64,000 nucleotides of DNA from Ophiosphaerella korrae (taxonomy: Eukaryota; Ascomycota; Dothideomycetes; Pleosporales; Phaeosphaeriaceae), in the NCBI GenBank assembly GCA_028456385.1, contig JALNQF010000017.1, forward strand, positions 310,001 through 374,000, written 5' to 3'. Positions 10,288 through 20,129 of this stretch are shown here, piece after piece. The position numbers were made by a program, and so were the translations under genes. The notes below the pieces were generated by a model. That model did no database searches. It saw only the letters and a list, made by a program, of their open reading frames with translations, and had not been told where the DNA came from. Position 1 is the stretch's first letter, and every line of letters starts with the position of its first letter.

Positions 10288-12425
10288 TCACCAAGAATAT
10301 GCTTCGACCTCCAACTCCCACTCCATTCCCCTCTCCCTCTTCGCAACATCCACAACCCCCTGCCGAACCACATCACACAGCTCCCCAGGCCCACTCGCTA
10401 CCACACCAACTCTCCGCCATCCAGCCCCCGCCTCCTGCGCAAGCAAACCTGTAACATCTAGCCTGCGTCCAATCCTCACATCCTTATCCTCAATCGCTGC
10501 CAGCGCATCATCTAGCTCATCCACCAGACATTGAGAGGCCTGCTTGACGCTCCAAGCCAGTTTGGCATTGTATTGATTGCCGATAGCGAAAGGAAGGAGC
10601 GCAGTAATGCCAATCCCGCCGCCGATAAGAAGGACGCGGTCGCAGCGAAGAATGGATTTGATGGAGTTGTTCGGGTACGGGCCTTCGAGCAAGGTGAAGA
10701 GGGAGGTGGTTGCATGAAGGGAGAGCGTCATGCCCGTTGAGCGCCGGACATATAGCGTGATGCCGATGGGTGAGCGCTCGCATCTTGCGACGCTAGCTTG
10801 AGGTCTGGGTTTCTCTGGATTGTGTCCGGCTTCGGAGGTGCTGCTTAGTGTACGGCGCGGGGAGTTAGATGGCATGAGGGATGACGGATGAAGCAAGGTC
10901 GTTGGCAGAATTGAGAATGGGTGGTTTTCCCACGGGCGGAATTTATGAGGCTGGGTAGATACACGTACACATGTTTTCCTGGCTCGGTGCCCCATCGCAC
11001 ACCGGGGATATCGATGCGGCAGTAGGTGTCGCCAATGTTTGTAACTGTTGCGCGCCGTGGCCCAGCGACGATGATACGAGTGATGCGCGCAATGCGGTCG
11101 GCGAACCAGACGCCTGAGACAGTGTATAACTATGTCTGATAGCCTCCGAGGAAGCGATACAAGTCATATGCGTGATACCAGCATCCAACGATGAGGATGA
11201 CAGAAAGGACAATGTGTGTAATGAGAAAAATCTCGTACGATAACTTACGCACGTACAGACCGCTGCCAAACATAAGCACCACAGCGCACAAGGTTCCGAC
11301 AATGCCCCAAATCCAGTATGGCATGGTCGCTTGTGCGTTGTATGTGCCGTCATGTCTGTAGATATGGACTGCGAGCACAGAGTGAAGAATTGCTTGCAGA
11401 GTGAACACTCGGGCTATCCAACGATGGAGAACCAGGAATGTGATGTGCGACCAATTTGTTAGCCGCAGAAGAATATTGTTCCGACCTGCGAAGAGAAACA
11501 ATAGGGTCGCCATGATATAAGCATATACTCCGGTACGAAAGAGTACGTAGGCCATTATTTCTCGCCAAACGGTGGGGCACCATGCATTGGGTTGGTGTGA
11601 TTCCATGTTGACTGTGGTGAATATAATGTTGAGGAAGACGAATAGTAGAATGTAGAGACTTTGACCGATTGTTGGAGCATTCCCGAGGAGGTATGGAAGT
11701 GGTTGTATGTGATATGTAGGAACAATGCTGGACCATATAAGAATTGGCTTCAGTTTTCTGGTCAGGGAAGAGATGCCCGGTACATAAGCCAGCATTGTAA
11801 GTATGATTGAGGCACCGAAGCCAGTGACAAGCATTGCTATTCTACGATTCATGTGTCAGCATATCTATGAGTCAAAGGAAAGGGAATTTATTATACCCGT
11901 ATCCATTCTCGACCGTGACTTTGCGTTGGATGCTGAACAAAACATTCCATTGCGATTCATACGCGTCAGGTGAAACCAAAGATGTTGTATTCAGTTCTTT
12001 GTCTCCTTTTGCAAATTGGAATGTAGGCTTGCTCTTCACCTCCGCTAAGGCTTCAGCATAACTCCACTTCGGCTTCGCCGTTTTGACGCCAGCCGACTGT
12101 TGGCCAGTCGCCTCATGTTCCCAAAACCACTCAAATTTCGAGTTTGGTATGTTGTCTGCTGCGCATTTTTCGTGCATAAACCATGCCAGGCTCGTCAAGT
12201 ACGGTGTGTCACTCGCCCAACATGCTGTCGATGTCATCATGGCATGCATGCCGACTGTTGCCCGCCAGAAGAACAGCTCAGCATAAGAGATAAGAGTGAT
12301 CGTAAACAAGCCATGGCGCAGCAAGGATCGTATGGATTTGCTGGGAATCCAGTGATCTCTCCTTCAGCCATGGTGGGAGGAACGAGAAAACATATTGCTG
12401 GTAGGAGCTTGATTAAAGCCTTCAT
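10288..12425 (-). pseudogene. Ferric/cupric reductase (FRE family) pseudogene
   Basis: The minus strand reads through a whole FRE-type metalloreductase: signal peptide (MKALIKLLPAICFLVPPTMA), CAMACLRSL and ASDTPYLTSLAW ectodomain motifs, a ferric-reductase transmembrane block with heme-binding histidines (SHITFLVLHRW, LQAILHSVLAVH), FAD motif HPFSI, NADPH-binding LLIGGGIGITALLPFA, and the family's C-terminal VEAYSW. One ordinary intron, 11842-11896 (55 bp, CTGAC branch), restores ENGYG-IAMLVTG. Three lesions remain: a one-base frame loss near 12245-12265 between CSSGGQQS and GMHAMM; an in-frame TAG at 11130-11132 exactly where the family has Trp (GYQT-stop-LYTVSGVW); and a second one-base frame loss near 10945-10956 between YVYLPS and HKFRPWENHPFS. 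An intron at the first site would remove the conserved CLRSLLSLMLSC block, and the other gaps are too short for introns. Active copies reduce extracellular iron or copper for uptake. Confidence 0.82.
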
Positions 12426-12990
12426 TCGAAAGATATTTATCTAAATGTGATGGAAATCAGCAATGGGAAACAAACAGGGACACAATGATTGCCGTGCACT
12501 GTTGCGCCTTTGTATTCGATTCCCATGGCACCCAAGGGGTATAAGCGGTGTCCTTGGCGAAGCTCCTCACTGGTAAGGTAGGTAGATGAGCAAATTTGCG
12601 AAGGAAACAATCCCAGGTCAAGCGAAAATTGTCTCTACCCCACTAAATAACCTGGCCTGACCTACTCCTACTGTTGTTTAAGCCTTTTCAGAACCTTGAT
12701 CACCGTGCAGAGAGATGCTGGACCAATAGAGCAGACAAGATTATGCAAATGGCGTGTCTGCCAACATCAGCCTCAACGTGCAGACTCAGACTCCAGATGC
12801 CATAGTCTCCTTGTATGACCATAAACGTAAAATCTTTCTCAGTAGTTGATGTTTAATCAGCTCAAGTTGATCCACAGCTGAATCAGTGGCTGACGGGGAG
12901 CGGTTGCTCCAATCAGGGCCATTCTCAATGGTAAAAGCTGTGCACATAATCATGTTACGGTGAAGGAATGAAGGCGACATTTTCCGTAGC
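12426..12990. other. Intergenic region
   Basis: Former promoter side of the FRE pseudogene and 3' flank of the DUF7719-like gene. No supported gene. Confidence 0.6.
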
Positions 12991-13668
12991 CTAAAAGTAA
13001 TCGAAGCCGTTGTACCAAGCGTAGCTTAAGACAAGGGCAGCGCTCAAGGCGGCATAGGGCAAGCTCAATTCAATGACACTCCAAATCCACAAGGTGCCGA
13101 CTGGCGGTGCTGCCTTCATGACATTGAAGTAACCGTGTTTGTTTCCGGAGAAGATTAGGTAACAGCCGGCAAGTATAGAGCCGGCGAAGAAGGACACGTC
13201 TCGGACAAGGGGAAAGCGATAAGCGAAATCAACGTGGGTGAGGTAGACTAGCAGCATGAAGATTGGGAGGGCAGCGGCCATTCTCTTGAATATCTCAGCC
13301 CAGACGATGTCCTCGCGGTATTGACTGTATACAAGGACGTCCAAAGTTAGGTGAAGGGCGGCCATGGACATGGAGTACAAGATGGCGTCGCCCACAGCAC
13401 CAAGCGCGCCTTCCTCGTCAGCGGGCGAGGCAGGAGCAGAGGCGCGTGCATTCCATCCCACTGGCTTGGCTTTGTCTAATTCTTTCTGGCGTTCCTTGGC
13501 GAGCTCAAAGAGAGTCTTTCCCTTGGGCCCGGACCGGTCGGGATGTTTGAGGATGTAGTCAACCGCGTTCTCGTCGAGCTCGTTGGTGGGCTGGAAAGTG
13601 GTACCGCTGCTGGTTGCGCCTGCATTGGCAGCTTTAGCGCGGCGCTCTTTTCGATTCCCAGCAGCCAT
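12991..13668 (-). CDS. Conserved fungal membrane protein (DUF7719-like)
   Basis: 225 residues, single exon, ATG at 13666-13668. A basic N-terminus (GNRKERRAK) and the segment DYILKHPDRSGPKGKTLFELAKERQ precede four hydrophobic helices: about residues 92-113, 130-147, 158-172 and 196-220. The layout matches a conserved but uncharacterised Pezizomycotina family that I recall as DUF7719; the number is from memory. No catalytic motif is visible. It starts 236 bp from the divergent GPI12 gene, so the two probably share a promoter region, which may hint at an endoplasmic reticulum role but does not show one. Confidence 0.75.
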   Translation of the reverse strand: MAAGNRKERRAKAANAGATSSGTTFQPTNELDENAVDYILKHPDRSGPKGKTLFELAKERQKELDKAKPVGWNARASAPASPADEEGALGAVGDAILYSMSMAALHLTLDVLVYSQYREDIVWAEIFKRMAAALPIFMLLVYLTHVDFAYRFPLVRDVSFFAGSILAGCYLIFSGNKHGYFNVMKAAPPVGTLWIWSVIELSLPYAALSAALVLSYAWYNGFDYF

Positions 13669-13904
13669 GGCGTGGATTGCCGAGTGTGAGTGGTGAGGGG
13701 TGAGGGGTGAGAGAAATGTGCCAAAATGCTAGAAGATGTCGTGGACAGGCACGGGCCATAGCTCCTGCCCGCTCGGAGATGGCTCCTTCCACACATGGGG
13801 TGCGAAACAACGTGACGAGTGACGACGACGACCCTTATTGTCTCCGAGTCTATGACCAGGTTCTTAGAAACAGCTGACTTCACCTTTTTATCCACTCCCA
13901 TCTC
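13669..13904. promoter_or_regulatory. Divergent promoter region, DUF7719-like gene / GPI12
   Basis: 236 bp separate the two start codons, which point away from each other, so both promoters must lie here. A short GAGGGGT-type repeat occurs around 13693-13712. No specific factor site is claimed. Confidence 0.5.
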
Positions 13905-14848
13905 ATGAATCTACTCGTCTGGGCCTCCATGCCCCTCCTGTTTCTCGGCTTCTGGATGTACACCAGCACCCTGAGCGCATCCTTTCCCACCCTGCAGAAC
14001 AAGCGCATCCTGCTACTCATAGCGCATCCAGATGACGAGGCCATGTTCTTTGCCCCGGCTTTGCTGGCTTTGACGCGTCCAGAGCACGGGAATCACGTCA
14101 AGATTTTGTGTCTCAGCAGCGGTACGTCTTGTTGAGCCGGCCTCGTGCCCCAGCCACTAATAACTATCTCTCCTCCAGGTAATGCCGATGGACTAGGCGA
14201 GATTCGCAAAAAAGAGCTAGTAAAGAGTGGCCTACAATTGGGCATTGGTAACAAGAACGACATTTTAATCATCGAAGACAAGTATGCGTCTACGCCACCC
14301 TTCCTCGCACAAGGTTGACACAACGCAGGAACTTCCCTGACTCGATGACGGTGACATGGCACCCTCGTCTCATATCAAATCTCCTCACCACCGCCTTCGC
14401 CCCCAAGATGGCTTCCATCCCTTCCAAAGAGGCCCCCCGGGCAACCATTGACGCCATTGTTACCTTTGATGCGCATGGAATCTCCTACCACCCCAATCAC
14501 AAATCGCTGTACCACGGCGCTCGCGCGTTTCTGAAAGCGCTTATGCACCGCCATACTGGTTGGGAATGTCCCATAAAGCTGTATACCCTCACTACCACCT
14601 CCATCTTCCGCAAGTACGCGAGCCTATTGGATGCTCCAGCTTCAATCATCGGTGTTATTCTGCGCACCAAGGAGCTTAGTAGCTTTCCGACACCGCTCCT
14701 GTTTGTCAGCTCACCGGTCGGTTACATGAGGGCGCAGGGGGCTATGACAACGGCGCACCAAAGTCAGATGCGCTGGTTTCGCTGGGGCTGGATCACTTTA
14801 TCACGATACATGGTCATCAATGATCTGAAGCGAGAGAAGACCTCGTGA
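13905..14848 (+). CDS. GPI12: N-acetylglucosaminyl-phosphatidylinositol de-N-acetylase (PIG-L/Gpi12)
   Basis: Model: 13905-14121, 14179-14281, 14329-14848; introns 57 and 47 bp; 279 residues. It removes the acetyl group from GlcNAc-PI, the second step of GPI-anchor synthesis, on the cytosolic face of the ER. An N-terminal membrane segment (about 3-24) is followed by the zinc-binding motif AHPDDE (40-45) and [19 protein letters not shown] across intron 1. Intron 2 joins IIEDK to NFPDSM. Later family motifs are present: a [12 protein letters not shown] block with the zinc-ligand His, and [13 protein letters not shown] near the end. Length matches the fungal family. It is divergently paired with the DUF7719-like gene. 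No lesion seen. Confidence 0.92.
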
Positions 14849-15498
14849 GCACTCTGACCTCGCACTGACCAGCTCATCTACCAGTATACAGATGCGAATG
14901 CTGCATCAAAGCAGAAGGGGGGTAACATCACGCGATAATCTTGATCATATTGCGCTGTTGCGTCTAAACCAAACCCATGTATATCGCGACCAACCGTCCG
15001 TTCTCCTCATGTCTCAGCCGACTACCATTGCTTCGGTCCTCTCCTGCTTTGGGCAGCTGCGGGGACGCGGGACACGATCCGTGTTTGTGCAGGACGCAGG
15101 ACATATCGATGCCTTCGATAGGCTGAGCTGCATGCACTTGTCACGTTTTATGCGGGTCGGCCATACCGGGTCGTGCCATGCATAAAGTTTGACAGACGTC
15201 TCCGCGCTTTCGTCCTTCTGTGCCTCGTTCCGCATCTGTCAGCTAAACATAATTTTTTCAAGCCCTCAGCCTACAGGGGAACGACAATTGCATTACCTTC
15301 GAACTACATATGTCACTTCGCATAAGCCACTACTTGCTGAAGAAACATCGATTGGAAATGGGCCGGAACGCTCTTATATATTTCTTTTAGTAAGAACTGG
15401 TCCGTTGACATCTAAGCCCCGCAGAAACAGAGTCATCGCTGATGTTTCGTACCAGACGAAGTATCTGCACGCAATACCCAAGGCAATCAGGCTCTACG
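14849..15498. other. Intergenic region
   Basis: 650 bp between GPI12 and the F-box gene. ORFs here have no recognisable domain. Confidence 0.55.
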
Positions 15499-16077
15499 AT
15501 GACAGCACCTCATCTACTTCGTTTGCCTGTGGAGCTGCATCTAAGCATCGTTGACAAGCTCGCAATCGAAGACAACGTTAATCTTGCCGTTACCAACCGC
15601 TACTTCTGGTCCATCGTCAAGCCACCCACACATCTTGAATATCTTGTCGCTGAAGAAGGGGATTGGGCCAAGAATAGGGAGCTGTTTGCTTGCAGCGGTT
15701 GCTCGCGCTTTCATCGCTTCAAAGAGTTTGCTGATGATATGAAAAAGGGTAAACGCTCCCGCGGTGGGGTCGATGCAGTTGCGAGACTTTGTCTTGAGTG
15801 TGGGGTTTCACGTGGCTTGTACCCGCCAGGTACGTCTGTCCTGAAGTACGGTAAGCATCATATGCTCTGCCGCCTCTGTAAGACGTTCAGCGAGCGCTTC
15901 ACTTATAAAGGTACCTGCACAAACTGCTCGCCTAGATCCCAACTGGCTTCAGCGAGCTCTGCAGGCACAACCCAATGTCACTATGCGGTTGAGCATACTT
16001 CGACTCGATCCGCAATGGTATACTACGATAGGACGCCCGAAGATGAACTGTATTGCGGGCTTTGGGCTGATATCTAG
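15499..16077 (+). CDS. F-box-like protein with Cys-rich region
   Basis: The Met at 15499 starts a typical fungal F-box (LLRLPVELHLSIVDKLAIEDNV...LAVTNRYFW) within the first 45 residues; an in-frame upstream ATG at 15442 would add 19 residues with no motif. 192 residues. After the F-box come CSGCSRFH, CLECGVSRG, CRLCKTF and CTNCSP, four CxxC-type pairs that could bind zinc. Many fungal F-box proteins of this size have the same small Cys-rich tail and presumably recruit a substrate to an SCF ubiquitin ligase; the substrate is unknown. Single exon. Confidence 0.72.
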   Translation: MTAPHLLRLPVELHLSIVDKLAIEDNVNLAVTNRYFWSIVKPPTHLEYLVAEEGDWAKNRELFACSGCSRFHRFKEFADDMKKGKRSRGGVDAVARLCLECGVSRGLYPPGTSVLKYGKHHMLCRLCKTFSERFTYKGTCTNCSPRSQLASASSAGTTQCHYAVEHTSTRSAMVYYDRTPEDELYCGLWADI

Positions 16078-16493
16078 GCATCATCAGTACAACAATCATG
16101 ATTCGAGATCCCTGCTGTCACAAAACGGATGAGAAGGATAGTATCCATACGCAGCATCATTGAGCACTCACGAATCCCTTCCTACTATATCAAATGTTCA
16201 CATCTTCTTCACTTCCACGTTTCCCTTATTTCACCATCGTTGCTACCCTTGTCTCATACTCTCTGAGCAGCCAAGTTTTTGTGATATACATTCAATGCAT
16301 CGACAGCGGTGTTCTCAATATAATCACCATGACATATTGGCTGTCATTTTTCACACATAGTTAGGCTTGCATAAAATCTACCTGAGATCACAACCCTGAA
16401 GATCCAGATACCCAAATGACCCACTTGTCCAAACTTTTACATATCAGCATACCCGTAGACTAGCAGCTTTTGCCTCCTTCTAGGTTTCTGATC
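16078..16493. other. Intergenic region
   Basis: No supported gene; pyrimidine-rich, as is common upstream of fungal genes. Confidence 0.55.
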
Positions 16494-17783
16494 ATGGCGC
16501 CCTCCAGCAAGGGGAAAGAAAGTCATTGCACCCAACAGTCACAGGAAGCCAAGTCCCCAAGGATAATTCCTCGGCCACAGCAAATACTCCAGCGCCTCTC
16601 CTTAAACCTAACATTTGTACTATACAGCATTCCACGCCGACGGGGGACTTCAACTGCTAACTTCGTTGATCGTTCCCAGACAGCACCAACCCCTGATTAC
16701 GGACTCAAATTTCAGATTGATCGTAATCAGCACAGTCCGACAGAAAGGCGCCAAGTTCATATACCAGCAACTGACATTCCAAGACTATCCGTCACTGACG
16801 ATGACTGTCCGTATAACCCCGACACATATCACTCATTCCCCGATATTGAACGAAAGTCATGTGCATTTTGTGGCTTGCGACCATCCTCCAGGGCAACCCC
16901 ACCTTTCAGTAGACCATGCAGCTATTGCCGATCAGGAAGTTCATTCTCACACCTCGCGTCTGGTTTCAGAAATCCTTCGTATAGTTGGAACAGAAGTACT
17001 ACCGCAGTCTGTAGCAAGCTCGAACGACTCCTTAAAAGTCCTTCACTGGACGACAAACGAACACGAATCGTCCCTACCGCCACTGTCGCATCGAGAATCA
17101 GCAATCAACCAAGAAGCACCGCGCTTCCTTCGGGCTACATATCTTCATACTCGATCGAATCTAGACAACCCAGCTGGAGGTTCATTAGTCCCAAAATTCA
17201 CTATATTCGCGGCCCATCTGATCGCAAAACGCCCTATGTCAACAAGCATGACGTCCCCTTCCACTTTGCCGCCAGCATTCCCAGTCCCCTAGACGGCCTC
17301 ACTCCCCCCCACATATACACATATTCCCGAACCACATCGCACGCAACTTCCCCCAGGACCGCCTCCAGCATCCAACGCATCGAAACCATCGCCGTGAAAC
17401 CCAAACACAGGGCTCAAAGTACCTTGGACTCAGAGCTCAAATCAACCCACGCGTATCACAGACATTCGCACAACGCGGCGATTTATGAGTCAGACACTGA
17501 CGGCATGTGTAGCTCGCCCACGGCGGAGAATTCAACTTATGTCGGTGGACGACGGGTGGAGCTCAAGGGCGGAGATGGGACACTGCGGTCGAGAGGAGGG
17601 GTAGGGAAGAAGTGCATTCCAAAACAGGAGAGCGTGCAGACGATTGGAGATTGTGAAAATACATCAACGCTTCAAGGAGCAATGCCGAGTCTCAGGGGTG
17701 GCGCTGGGGACGAAGAGCGGGTTCCGGCCATGCTGTTCTGGCTTGCCGGCGGGACAGGAAAGCCGATTACGAAAAGGGCGTAG
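16494..17783 (+). CDS. Uncharacterised Ser/Arg-rich fungal protein, possibly truncated by TAG
   Basis: 429 codons from the ATG at 16494 to TAG at 17781-17783. The protein is low-complexity and rich in Ser, Arg, Pro and His, with CAFCGL and RPCSYCRSG in the middle, and no enzyme motif that I recognise. The conserved-looking part is the end: SLRGGAGDEERVPAMLFWLAGGTGKPITKRA. After the TAG the same frame stays open for 65 more codons (to 17979-17981) and reads RAQRDKKRMGCVLRSAVWG and VGKQYAVDDF, which looks like a natural continuation, with Trp a plausible original at the stop. A second overlapping ORF (16615-17292) is treated as a shadow. Moderate confidence that the frame is coding. Confidence 0.55.
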   Translation: MAPSSKGKESHCTQQSQEAKSPRIIPRPQQILQRLSLNLTFVLYSIPRRRGTSTANFVDRSQTAPTPDYGLKFQIDRNQHSPTERRQVHIPATDIPRLSVTDDDCPYNPDTYHSFPDIERKSCAFCGLRPSSRATPPFSRPCSYCRSGSSFSHLASGFRNPSYSWNRSTTAVCSKLERLLKSPSLDDKRTRIVPTATVASRISNQPRSTALPSGYISSYSIESRQPSWRFISPKIHYIRGPSDRKTPYVNKHDVPFHFAASIPSPLDGLTPPHIYTYSRTTSHATSPRTASSIQRIETIAVKPKHRAQSTLDSELKSTHAYHRHSHNAAIYESDTDGMCSSPTAENSTYVGGRRVELKGGDGTLRSRGGVGKKCIPKQESVQTIGDCENTSTLQGAMPSLRGGAGDEERVPAMLFWLAGGTGKPITKRA

Positions 17784-18166
17784 AGGGCGCAGAGGGACAA
17801 GAAGAGGATGGGTTGTGTGCTTAGGAGCGCGGTGTGGGGCGTTAAGGTTGGGAAGCAGTATGCGGTAGATGATTTTAGGGTGGGAGATAAAGAGGAAAAG
17901 AGTGGGAGTGCGGCATCAAGTGCAGGTGCGGATGCAGGGGGAAATGTGAGTAGTAGAAAGTCCGTGGATCAAGGGGGGTAGGACTCCAAAGGAAGAACAG
18001 AAATAGAATACCAGCTTTTAGAGCTTTATCGAAAGCAAATAGACTCCATGTATGCCATGATACCGCTATTCCACATCCTCGATCTACAGCTGCTCATCCA
18101 TACCCATCGCCTTTCCTACCATATACCATTCTATCATACACAATACATGCCATCCTTCCTACCTTA
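17784..18166. other. Intergenic region, or post-stop coding remnant up to 17981
   Basis: The first 200 bp stay open in the frame of the preceding gene (see that entry). The rest is the 3' flank of the next gene, which runs on the other strand. Confidence 0.5.
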
Positions 18167-19177
18167 TCAACCCATCAACCCATCCACCTGCTCTCTGCTC
18201 ACTTTCTTCTTAACCATCGGCTTCTTCCCCTTACTCCCACTACTCCCCTCCCTACTCTCCACCACCCCCTCATACTCGCCATTCTTCACCGCCCGACTGA
18301 TCGCCAAACTATACCCCCCAATCCACTCGCCCCACCCCTGTCTCCCTTCCGAACTCACAGCCGCAACCCGCCTCTGCTCCATAATCCCCCGCGCAACATT
18401 CTGCGCAGCGGATACGCCTGATTGGATCGTTTTCACATCGTCGACTGACACGCTGGGGGGCAGTGGGATACGGTATGAGCCGGAGAGGGTGACGTGGCGG
18501 GCTGGTCCCGCTGCACGGGGTATGTCTTCAACATGGTCGTCTTCATTGGCTTGAAGCTTTTTCGAGCGCGCGTCTGCATCGGAGAGGGCGCGGCGGGCGA
18601 TATCGAGTTCGGTTTCGAGGCGAGCGAGTTTTTGAGTATCGGCGTTGGCATCGGGGATTTCTCCAGTGATGGAGGAGCAAGGTGAATCGGGTTGAAGAGA
18701 TTTTGTGGCGGTAGTGCTTAGTGTGGGTACGGTGGCTTGACTTGAATTGTTCCTTCCTTTTCCTCTTCGTCGTGGTGAGCGGTTAGGTCGATCTGCCGCT
18801 CCGTTCTTGTACAGTTCTTCGACCTTGGCTTCGAGGCCTCGCACACGAGATTTCAGCGCTTCAATTTCCGTGGCTTCGGCAGGTGTCTTGGTACTCGTCG
18901 TAGGTGTAGACATAGATGCTGGGTCTTTGTTCAGTTTGCGGGGTTTGCGGCGTGTAGTCTCGAGAGCTGGGTCTTGAAGAGGTTTGGAAGCCGCAGTTGG
19001 AGGCTTAGCTTTCGCTTTTACTACTTTCTCTGTCTCCTTTCCTTTTTCGAGCATTATTCCTCCGGCCGAGCCAGCTCTCCCTTCTGCATTCTGAGTTACA
19101 GCTTTTCTTGACCGAGTTTGCTTTGCTGCTGGTGTTGGGGTTGGATTGGGGCCTGGAGATGACGATACAGATGCCAT
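18167..19177 (-). CDS. Uncharacterised coiled-coil protein, fungus-specific
   Basis: 336 residues from the Met at 19177 (MASVSSSPGPN); an upstream in-frame ATG at 19216 adds 13 residues. The N-terminal third is disordered and basic (Lys, Pro, Thr). Two short coiled-coil stretches are visible: TEIEALKSRVRGLEAKVEELY and the TQKLARLETELDIARRALSDADARSKKLQ region. The C-terminal block, HVTLSGSYRIPLPPSVSVDDVKTIQSGVSAAQNVARGIMEQRR then WGEWIGGYSLAISRAVKNGEYE, looks globular and conserved. No known function; possibly structural or nuclear. Single exon. Confidence 0.65.
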   Translation of the reverse strand: MASVSSSPGPNPTPTPAAKQTRSRKAVTQNAEGRAGSAGGIMLEKGKETEKVVKAKAKPPTAASKPLQDPALETTRRKPRKLNKDPASMSTPTTSTKTPAEATEIEALKSRVRGLEAKVEELYKNGAADRPNRSPRRRGKGRNNSSQATVPTLSTTATKSLQPDSPCSSITGEIPDANADTQKLARLETELDIARRALSDADARSKKLQANEDDHVEDIPRAAGPARHVTLSGSYRIPLPPSVSVDDVKTIQSGVSAAQNVARGIMEQRRVAAVSSEGRQGWGEWIGGYSLAISRAVKNGEYEGVVESREGSSGSKGKKPMVKKKVSREQVDGLMG

Positions 19178-20129
19178 GGTGCTTGAGAAGATGTGATTGT
19201 TTTGCAGAGAATTCAATTCATCGTCGTCAATTTACAGATATTTCAAATCCTTAGCATGGCCAGAGTAAATGGGGTCCAGGGGACATGTTCCGGGCTGAAG
19301 CAAGATGTCGAGGTTGTACATCTGACGTAGGAGGGGCGACAGTGCAGGGGTCCAGCCTGCATATGCAAGTGAGAATGCCATCGATCGACGTCAACGGCGA
19401 TCTTCACCATCGTTTTGTTATTTCTGCATTCTTGGTTGTATTGACCCATGCATGTTATCGTTTTCCTCTCTTAAGCCTCTTATCACTTTATCGTAGAGCA
19501 GTTGGCATAATGTTAGTATTCACTAGCAGCAGACAAAGTTGGAGTGGATAAACCGTTCGCAAGCTATTTTGTAGCTAAATACATGCCCGAGCATCCAGCC
19601 GTCTATCAAAGAATTGCTCAATGCCACTGCCGAAATCGTACCATCAATCAATCGTGAACCGTCCTGTCCTCATCCTCCCTGTCATGATAGAGCAATCGCG
19701 AAAAGATGGCAAGCCATATAGATTTGAGCCCGGTAGATATGAAAGAGGGGGATGCAATGGAAAACCATAACTTTTGGAGACGAGGTGTAGAAAGGATTGG
19801 GGTCGTGTTCGAGTCTGAAAACTGGGATTGCTAAGTCGGTGACCACAAAATCCAGAAGCCAGTCATTAGTGCATCGCCATTGTTCGTTCGTGACCAAATA
19901 TTTTGTGCCTTGCAAACTTGAACAAAGGTTAATACCTAGCATAGCCATGGCATACGAATGAAATGCAACAATAATACGGGTGCCGGTCAATTCACGCCGT
20001 TTACCGCTTAAACAGGGTGCGAAGGCCTTGAGATGACTCCACCACGCCGAAAAATGGGTGCGGCGTCGTGGTCATGCTGGAAAGGAATGGAGAAGAGAAA
20101 AGAAAAGGTGTATCAGACGAAGGCATCAA
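19178..20129. other. Intergenic region, 950 bp
   Basis: Promoter side of the coiled-coil gene and 3' flank of TIF3. Small ORFs only; none supported. Confidence 0.55.

Noticed and set aside
11100..11160. An intron covering the TAG in the ferric reductase gene
   Set aside because: The available donor (GTATCA) joined to the TAG acceptor puts the next exon in the wrong frame, whereas the sequence on both sides of the TAG is already in one frame and family-like.
12240..12330. A 53-bp intron with donor GTTTAC in the ferric reductase N-terminus
   Set aside because: It would keep frame but remove the conserved CLRSLLSLMLSC block, so a frameshift is more likely; not fully excluded.
14892..15185. 97-codon ORF downstream of GPI12
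   Set aside because: No recognisable domain, and GPI12 already ends at a family-typical C-terminus.
16615..17292. 225-codon ORF in a second frame of the Ser-rich gene
   Set aside because: It lies wholly inside the longer frame, starts at a Met without context and has no motif.
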